A stretch of DNA of 45,417 bases from Gp13-AA77 sp036521995 (lineage in GTDB: Bacteria > Acidobacteriota > Terriglobia > UBA7540): positions 1-45,417 of the forward strand of contig DATDGR010000244.1 in NCBI GenBank assembly GCA_036521995.1, given 5' to 3'. Shown one piece after another: positions 41,276 to 45,417 of this stretch. Made by a program: the position numbers and the translations under genes. Within the stretch, counting starts at the first letter, position 1, and every line of letters begins with the position of its first letter. The notes beneath the pieces were generated by a model. It was not told the DNA's origin, ran no database searches, and worked only from the letters and a program-made list of their open reading frames with translations.

Positions 41276-42826
41276 TCAGAGCGGTATGTTGCCGTGCTTC
41301 TTGGGCGGGTTGGTATCGCTCTTGTTGGCGAGCATGCGCAGGGCGGCGATCAGCTTCGGTCGCGTTTGGCAGGGGCGGATTACCTCGTCGATATACCCGC
41401 GCTCCGAAGCGACGTAGGGATTGGCAAATCGCTCCCTGAACTCTGCCACCTTTCCGGCCCGCAAGGCCTCCGGATTCTCGGCGTTCTGGAGTTCCCTGCG
41501 GTAGACGATGTTCACGGCGCCCTCCGGACCCATCACCGCAATCTCTGCCGTCGGGTAGGCGTAATTGATATCCGTGCGGATGTGTTTTGAAGCCATCACG
41601 CAATAGGCTCCACCGTAAGCTTTGCGGGTGATCACCGTGATCTTTGGCACCGTAGCTTCGGCGAAGGCGTAAAGCAGCTTCGCGCCGTGCCGGATAATGC
41701 CGCCGAACTCCTGCTGGGTTCCGGGAAGAAAGCCTGGCACGTCCTCAAAAGTGATGAGGGGGATATTGAAGGCGTCGCAGAAGCGTACGAAGCGCGCGCC
41801 CTTCACGGAGGCGTTGATGTCAAGGCAACCGGCCAGGACGGCTGGCTGATTGGCCACAACGCCCACGCTCGTGCCGTCCAGCCGCGCAAAGCCCACCACC
41901 AGGTTGGACGCGAAATGCTCCTGAACCTCGAGGAAATGAGCGTCATCGACCACCCGGCGGATCACCTCTTTGATGTCGTAAGGCTGGTCGCTCTCCGCCG
42001 GCACCACGCGGTCAAGATCTTCGTCGGCGCGGCCGGCAGGATCGGCCGACTCGAGTCGCGGGGGATCCTCGCGATTGTTCTGCGGCATGAAAGACAGCAA
42101 TTCGCGAATGAGAGCCAGGCACTCCGAATCGTCGGGCGCGATGAAATGCGCCACCCCGCTCACGGCATTGTGGGTCTGCGGACCGCCGAGCTGCTCCTTC
42201 GTGACATCTTCGTGCATCACGGTCTTGATCACGTCCGGACCGGTCACGAACATATAACTTGAGCGCTCCACCATGACAATGAAATCCGTGATGGCGGGGG
42301 AATAAACCGCTCCGCCCGCGCACGGCCCGAGGATCGCCGAGATCTGTGGCACCGCTCCCGAAGCCAGCGTGTTCCGCAAAAAAATGTCGGCATAGCCGGC
42401 CAGCGAGGCCACCCCTTCCTGAATACGGGCGCCACCCGAGTCGTTCAGGCCGATGATGGGTGCACCGACTCTGAGGGCGAGGTCCATGATCTTGCAGATT
42501 TTGGCCGCGTTCGCCCTGCTGAGCGAACCTCCGAAGACGGTGAAATCCTGGGCGAAGGCGTAGGCTAGGCGTCCCTGGATGCGCCCAAAGCCGGTCACCA
42601 CGCCGTCACCCGGAACGCGGTGGCGCTGCATCCCGAAATCGTGGCAGTCGTGCTCGACGAGCTTGTCGATCTCCTGCACGCTGCCCTCGTCAAACAGCAG
42701 CTCAAGCCGTTCCCGCGCCGACAGCTTACCCTCCGCGTGCTCCCGGGCGCGCCGCTCCGGACCGCCTCCCTCGTGCGCCCGCGTGTGCCGCCGGCGCAGT
42801 TCCTCAAGTCTCTCTTGCAGGGTCAT
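41276..42826 (-). CDS. pccB: Acyl-CoA carboxylase beta subunit (carboxyltransferase; propionyl-CoA carboxylase type)
   Basis: A 516-residue cytoplasmic biotin-dependent carboxyltransferase that moves the carboxyl group from carboxybiotin to propionyl-CoA or a similar acyl-CoA. MTLQERLEELRRRHTRAHEGG, then GKLSARERLELLFDEGSVQEID, FAQDFTVFGGSLS, GLNDSGGARIQEGVASLAGY and GPCAGGAVYSPAITDFI form the N-terminal crotonase-like half. LVVGFARLDGTSVGVVANQP, FEDVPGFLPGTQQEFGGIIRHGAKLLYAFAEATVP and RKAYGGAYCVMASK form the C-terminal half. The ending PPKKHGNIPL is the usual tail of the propionyl-CoA carboxylase branch, so methylmalonyl-CoA decarboxylase alpha is less likely. Its start lies five bases after the stop of the DUF3592-like gene. 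The biotin carboxylase subunit is not in the window. Confidence 0.93.
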   Translation of the reverse strand: MTLQERLEELRRRHTRAHEGGGPERRAREHAEGKLSARERLELLFDEGSVQEIDKLVEHDCHDFGMQRHRVPGDGVVTGFGRIQGRLAYAFAQDFTVFGGSLSRANAAKICKIMDLALRVGAPIIGLNDSGGARIQEGVASLAGYADIFLRNTLASGAVPQISAILGPCAGGAVYSPAITDFIVMVERSSYMFVTGPDVIKTVMHEDVTKEQLGGPQTHNAVSGVAHFIAPDDSECLALIRELLSFMPQNNREDPPRLESADPAGRADEDLDRVVPAESDQPYDIKEVIRRVVDDAHFLEVQEHFASNLVVGFARLDGTSVGVVANQPAVLAGCLDINASVKGARFVRFCDAFNIPLITFEDVPGFLPGTQQEFGGIIRHGAKLLYAFAEATVPKITVITRKAYGGAYCVMASKHIRTDINYAYPTAEIAVMGPEGAVNIVYRRELQNAENPEALRAGKVAEFRERFANPYVASERGYIDEVIRPCQTRPKLIAALRMLANKSDTNPPKKHGNIPL

Positions 42827-42831
42827 TGGAC

Positions 42832-43275
42832 CTAGTCCGCCGCTTTCGCAGCCCCGCTCCAGCCCTCGATTCCGTTCCATTCCTCGCAGGCGATAATCGA
42901 GTTGGTGGGCGCCCGGGGATCGTACTTGATCGATGCGGACTCGTGAGCGAGTGACCGGCTGGCGGCGAGTGCCGAGGGCAGCGTCGAGACGTCTTGGGAC
43001 ACCTCGTACGTCACGCCGGCCACTTCGTACTTGTAAACGATCATGCAAGGCCGGCGGGCGGACTTCACCGGCGCTATCTCCTCCGGCTCGACCAGGTCGA
43101 CGATCTCCGCGGCAGCGATGCGACCGCGACGATTCACGTCCACCCGCCGAAGCCGTTCGATCTCGTCCGGATCCTTTTCCCGCCAGCGTAGAAAGCGGCG
43201 CCAGACCCAGACTGCCGCCACACTGGCCGCAGCGGCTGCGGCCAGCCCGACCAGGATTACGGTCCGAGGATTCAT
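42832..43275 (-). CDS. DUF3592-like small membrane protein
   Basis: A 147-residue protein with one N-terminal membrane helix (VILVGLAAAAAASVAAVWVW), then a basic stretch and a beta-rich domain. CMIVYKYEVAGVTYEVSQDVS and SASIKYDPRAPTNSIIACEEW match the DUF3592 pattern (a strand with VxYxYxVxGxxY, later VxYDPxxPxxSxI). Function unknown. GGAGTTGAGTGGGGGG gives a ribosome-binding site before ATG 43275. The stop TAG is five bases before the carboxylase start, so the two are translationally coupled. That coupling gives no obvious clue, because the domain is not known in acyl-CoA carboxylation. Confidence 0.75.
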   Translation of the reverse strand: MNPRTVILVGLAAAAAASVAAVWVWRRFLRWREKDPDEIERLRRVDVNRRGRIAAAEIVDLVEPEEIAPVKSARRPCMIVYKYEVAGVTYEVSQDVSTLPSALAASRSLAHESASIKYDPRAPTNSIIACEEWNGIEGWSGAAKAAD

Positions 43276-43327
43276 CCCCCCACTCAACTCCCGAGCCGGC
43301 ACCGCACCGGCGGCCTCGCGAGGGACC

Positions 43328-43333
43328 ATTATA
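43328..43333 (-). promoter_or_regulatory. Candidate -10 element for the DUF3592-carboxylase operon
   Basis: On the minus strand the hexamer is a perfect TATAAT, inside GGCTATAATGG. Transcription would begin near 43321 with a leader of about 46 bases before ATG 43275. The -35 region is not recognisable, so the call rests on the -10 alone. Confidence 0.4.
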
Positions 43334-43469
43334 GCCTACGCTTCGGAGGCGCTCCGGGGAGAATTGGGAAGGTCCCCGCTCGCCGAGTAGCGCGTTGCAT
43401 CTCTTTTGGGGAACTTGTTTAACGAAGAGGCTGCGGTAGCAAGAGATGTAGGCTCCGGGAAGGAGGAGC

Positions 43470-43495
43470 AGGCGAGCGCGGGTGCGCGCCCGCCT
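43470..43495. terminator. GC-rich hairpin downstream of the DUF1111 gene
   Basis: AGGCG (43470-43474) and CGCCT (43491-43495) pair, with GCGC/GCGC inside. It lies just past the stop of the minus-strand DUF1111 gene. No T-run follows, so termination would have to be of the T-less kind or Rho-assisted. Confidence 0.4.
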
Positions 43496-43502
43496 GAGGA
43501 GA

Positions 43503-44954
43503 TCAGAGAGAACGGAGGAAATCGATCAAGTCCTGCTGGTTCTGGCTCGACAGCTTATTGAATTGCGTGATCACAGCCTCGGCTTCAGAGGGAGGATACG
43601 AGCCCGAACAGCTTCCCGTTTGGTGATCCTCAATGGCAGTGACGATGTTGTTCGTCCGGCCGTCGTGCATGAAGTTAACTCGTTGGCCCACGTTCCAGAG
43701 GGGCGGAGTGCGGAACATATCGCCCTGAGCCGCGCCCTGGGTGATGTTGTCCGCCAGGCAGTTTCCCATGTGGTGCAGCAGCAGGTCGGAGTAGAGGTTG
43801 ATGGTGACATGTCCCATGGACGGTATCGAGCCCGCCGGAGTCGTGTAAGAGGTGGTGTGGCAAAGAACACATCCCACACTATTGAACTGCGTTTGTCCAT
43901 TGGTGCAATTGCCGCCGGCCGGGCAGGAGGAGCTCGGGGTCGGCGCCGCCAGGAAGCGGATAAAGATGGCATTGCGGTCCGCATCCATAACGAACTCCCA
44001 AGGCTGGTTGGTGGGTGGCAGAGTGGCTGGGCATGGACCTTGGGTCACGCCTGCGGTGCACCAGTAAGCATAGTTTTCGGTGTCTTCGGGGACGGGGTTC
44101 AGCAAGCAGTTGGACAACGACTGATCGGTCTCCGTGGGGAACATGTCGTTGGTCACGCCCATCTCGACATTCTCTTCGGCACCCACCGCCGGCAGGATCG
44201 CCCGCCACTGCGCTTTCCATCCCAGGCGGCTGATCGAGCCGTCGTCCGTGATCTGGGCCACGCCGCCAATGCCCAGGGATTGCTTCAGGGCCAGGTTCGA
44301 GTTCAGGTTATTGAGAATCGAGGTGTCCTCCACGATCTCAATGTAACCGTCGCCGAAGACCGGCAAGGGCTGGCGATAGACGATATCGTCGTCCGAAATA
44401 GCCTGGGTGAAGTTGGGTTGCGCCATGGCGCACGAACCGCCATCGGTGCGGCCGGCGACGGTGAAAAGCGGGTGAACCGTACCGTCCGTCACGCTCAGCT
44501 TGTTAAGCTGATAAGGGAAACGGGGAACGAGGACTGGCCCCGTGGTGGTCTCAAACGTCGGCATGGTGTTCGTAGCGCCGTTCGCATTGGACACCGAGAA
44601 CAGCGGGTTAGACTTGGGACTCGATCCGCCCGGTGCCGGCTGAGCGTGGCAGTTCGCACAGGAGTTCGAACTGAATCGGGGGCCGAGGCCCGTGTTGATC
44701 ACCGTTCCCTTGGGGTTACATCCGGCGTTTCCGCAGACCACAAAAGTTTGATTAAACTGGTTCTTGATGGGCGTGAAGGAGAGTTGCTCGTCGGAGGTGA
44801 GGGTGGTTTGGAAACCGCCGGCGCCAGCAGCTCCGCCGCGCACCCCGGGATCGGTGGCCGTCTGGGCCCAAACCAGCCTGCCCGCCATCAAGGCGAGGGC
44901 CGCAACCACGCTGAACACCGCCAAACACGCCACCTTGGAGGCCTGTCTCATCAT
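43503..44954 (-). CDS. Exported di-heme cytochrome-like protein (DUF1111 / thiol-oxidoreductase-like)
   Basis: A 483-residue exported protein with signal peptide VACLAVFSVVAALALMAG. Two CxxCH haem-attachment motifs are present: CANCH (99-103) and CVLCH (362-366). GLGPRFSSNSCANCH near the N-terminus and RTPPLWNVGQRVNFMHDGRT, then AIEDH and QDLIDFLRSL at the end, are typical of DUF1111 (COG3488). These proteins resemble di-haem cytochromes and are often found with metal or peroxide metabolism, but no reaction is settled. ATG 44954 or the adjacent ATG 44951 is the start; GGAGAGGGA lies just upstream. A paralogue begins beyond the right edge and ends at 45076 with a nearly identical C-terminus. 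Confidence 0.85.
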   Translation of the reverse strand: MMRQASKVACLAVFSVVAALALMAGRLVWAQTATDPGVRGGAAGAGGFQTTLTSDEQLSFTPIKNQFNQTFVVCGNAGCNPKGTVINTGLGPRFSSNSCANCHAQPAPGGSSPKSNPLFSVSNANGATNTMPTFETTTGPVLVPRFPYQLNKLSVTDGTVHPLFTVAGRTDGGSCAMAQPNFTQAISDDDIVYRQPLPVFGDGYIEIVEDTSILNNLNSNLALKQSLGIGGVAQITDDGSISRLGWKAQWRAILPAVGAEENVEMGVTNDMFPTETDQSLSNCLLNPVPEDTENYAYWCTAGVTQGPCPATLPPTNQPWEFVMDADRNAIFIRFLAAPTPSSSCPAGGNCTNGQTQFNSVGCVLCHTTSYTTPAGSIPSMGHVTINLYSDLLLHHMGNCLADNITQGAAQGDMFRTPPLWNVGQRVNFMHDGRTNNIVTAIEDHQTGSCSGSYPPSEAEAVITQFNKLSSQNQQDLIDFLRSL

Positions 44955-45075
44955 TCCCTCTCCATGTCGGTTCTTCCACTGGACCATTAAGTCCCCCTGT
45001 ATCTTCGTGTCAGCCCGACCGCCTATCCCGATTATGGCCCGATTCCGGCCGCGGACACGGTAGCACTCGCCCGAA

Positions 45076-45417
45076 TCAGAGTGAGCGCAGGAAATTGATC
45101 AAGTCTTGCTGGTTGCCAGCGGACAGGCCATTAAAGGCGCTGACCACGCCATTGGCTTCGGAAGCCGGATACTGGGCGCTTGCCGGGCAGAAATGATCTT
45201 CCACGGCTTGGACGATGTTCATCGTTTGGCCATCGTGCATGAAGAAATACCGTTGGCCTACTCCCCACAGAAGTGCCGTACGGAATTGGTCGCCGGTAGC
45301 TTGCCCCTGAGTCACGTTATCGGCACTCTCGTGGCCATCCGCGTCGGTGCACGAACCCATGTCATGCACCAAAACGTCAGAAAACAGATTCGCCTGAACA
45401 TTGCTCAGCGCCGAAAT
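45076..45417 (-). CDS. Partial DUF1111 paralogue (C-terminal part; 5' end outside the window)
   Basis: An open frame from the right edge to a stop at 45076, 113 residues seen. LSNVQANLFSDVLVHDMGS, RTALLWGVGQRYFFMHDGQT, IVQAVEDHF and QQDLINFLRSL match the C-terminal part of the neighbouring DUF1111 protein block for block. The haem-binding part would lie outside the window. It is transcribed in the same direction, 121 bases upstream of its paralogue, so this is a tandem duplication. Confidence 0.85.
   Translation of the reverse strand: MSALSNVQANLFSDVLVHDMGSCTDADGHESADNVTQGQATGDQFRTALLWGVGQRYFFMHDGQTMNIVQAVEDHFCPASAQYPASEANGVVSAFNGLSAGNQQDLINFLRSL

Noticed and set aside
43482..44990. 502-residue plus-strand open frame over the DUF1111 gene
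   Set aside because: The opposite strand has a signal peptide, two CxxCH motifs and a ribosome-binding site; the plus frame has none of these.
1..45417. tRNA or rRNA genes
   Set aside because: I looked for TTCGA-type T-loops with matching acceptor stems and conserved rRNA blocks and found none that fold plausibly.

Overview
The window looks like a GC-rich chromosome segment from an Acidobacteriota genome (Terriglobia/Bryobacterales-like), very likely from an environmental assembly. I infer this from four things. There are very large secreted proteins built from choice-of-anchor-D (ASH-like), SBBP beta-propeller and FG-GAP repeats. The BamA has a long Gln/Pro/Ala/Gly-rich N-terminus. Short palindromic repeats of the 'CHSERSEE' and 'GCCCACGGC' kinds are abundant. 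A start-proximal gene carries the signature RANGxKSxGPVTxxGR...NALKH. No rRNA, tRNA, CRISPR array, prophage or plasmid function was found. Layout: 1-1090 holds a truncated minus-strand gene and a field of short repeats. 1248-7621 is a plus-strand housekeeping block: cysS, a class III aminotransferase, a frameshifted yraN, galT, an RlpA-like protein, an exported thioredoxin and an orphan MNT nucleotidyltransferase. 7710-9830 is mnmG on the minus strand, with a palindromic repeat inserted in frame. 10494-20879 is a minus-strand pair of giant exported proteins, a phosphoesterase/ASH/FG-GAP fusion followed by an SBBP/ASH protein, which share one C-terminal membrane-Cys-tail module. 21126-36816 is bounded by two inverted copies of a ~0.8 kb repeat. 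Inside lie an exported peroxiredoxin, a UPF0182 membrane protein, a MarR-type regulator with a ClC channel, a metallo-beta-lactamase-fold hydrolase, a small secreted protein, two tandem Kelch proteins, an FmdB zinc ribbon and a 957-aa TPR protein. 37270-41194 is the outer-membrane biogenesis pair bamA-ompH/skp. 42826-43275 is a DUF3592-like protein coupled to an acyl-CoA carboxylase beta subunit. 43503-45417 holds two tandem DUF1111 di-heme cytochrome-like genes, the second cut by the window edge. Functionally the window mixes translation and tRNA modification (cysS, mnmG), envelope assembly (bamA, ompH, rlpA) and a large investment in exported repeat proteins and redox proteins. The most unusual signals are repeat-related. 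A ~144-bp MITE-like element sits directly in front of cysS, and a relative of it is read through as about 30 extra residues in mnmG. A pair of ~0.8 kb inverted repeats, each with a 10-bp-stem palindrome at its outer end, brackets ~14 kb. A family of 'ENK' short repeats recurs at the left edge and inside both inverted copies. All similarities were judged by eye; no database search or alignment program was available.
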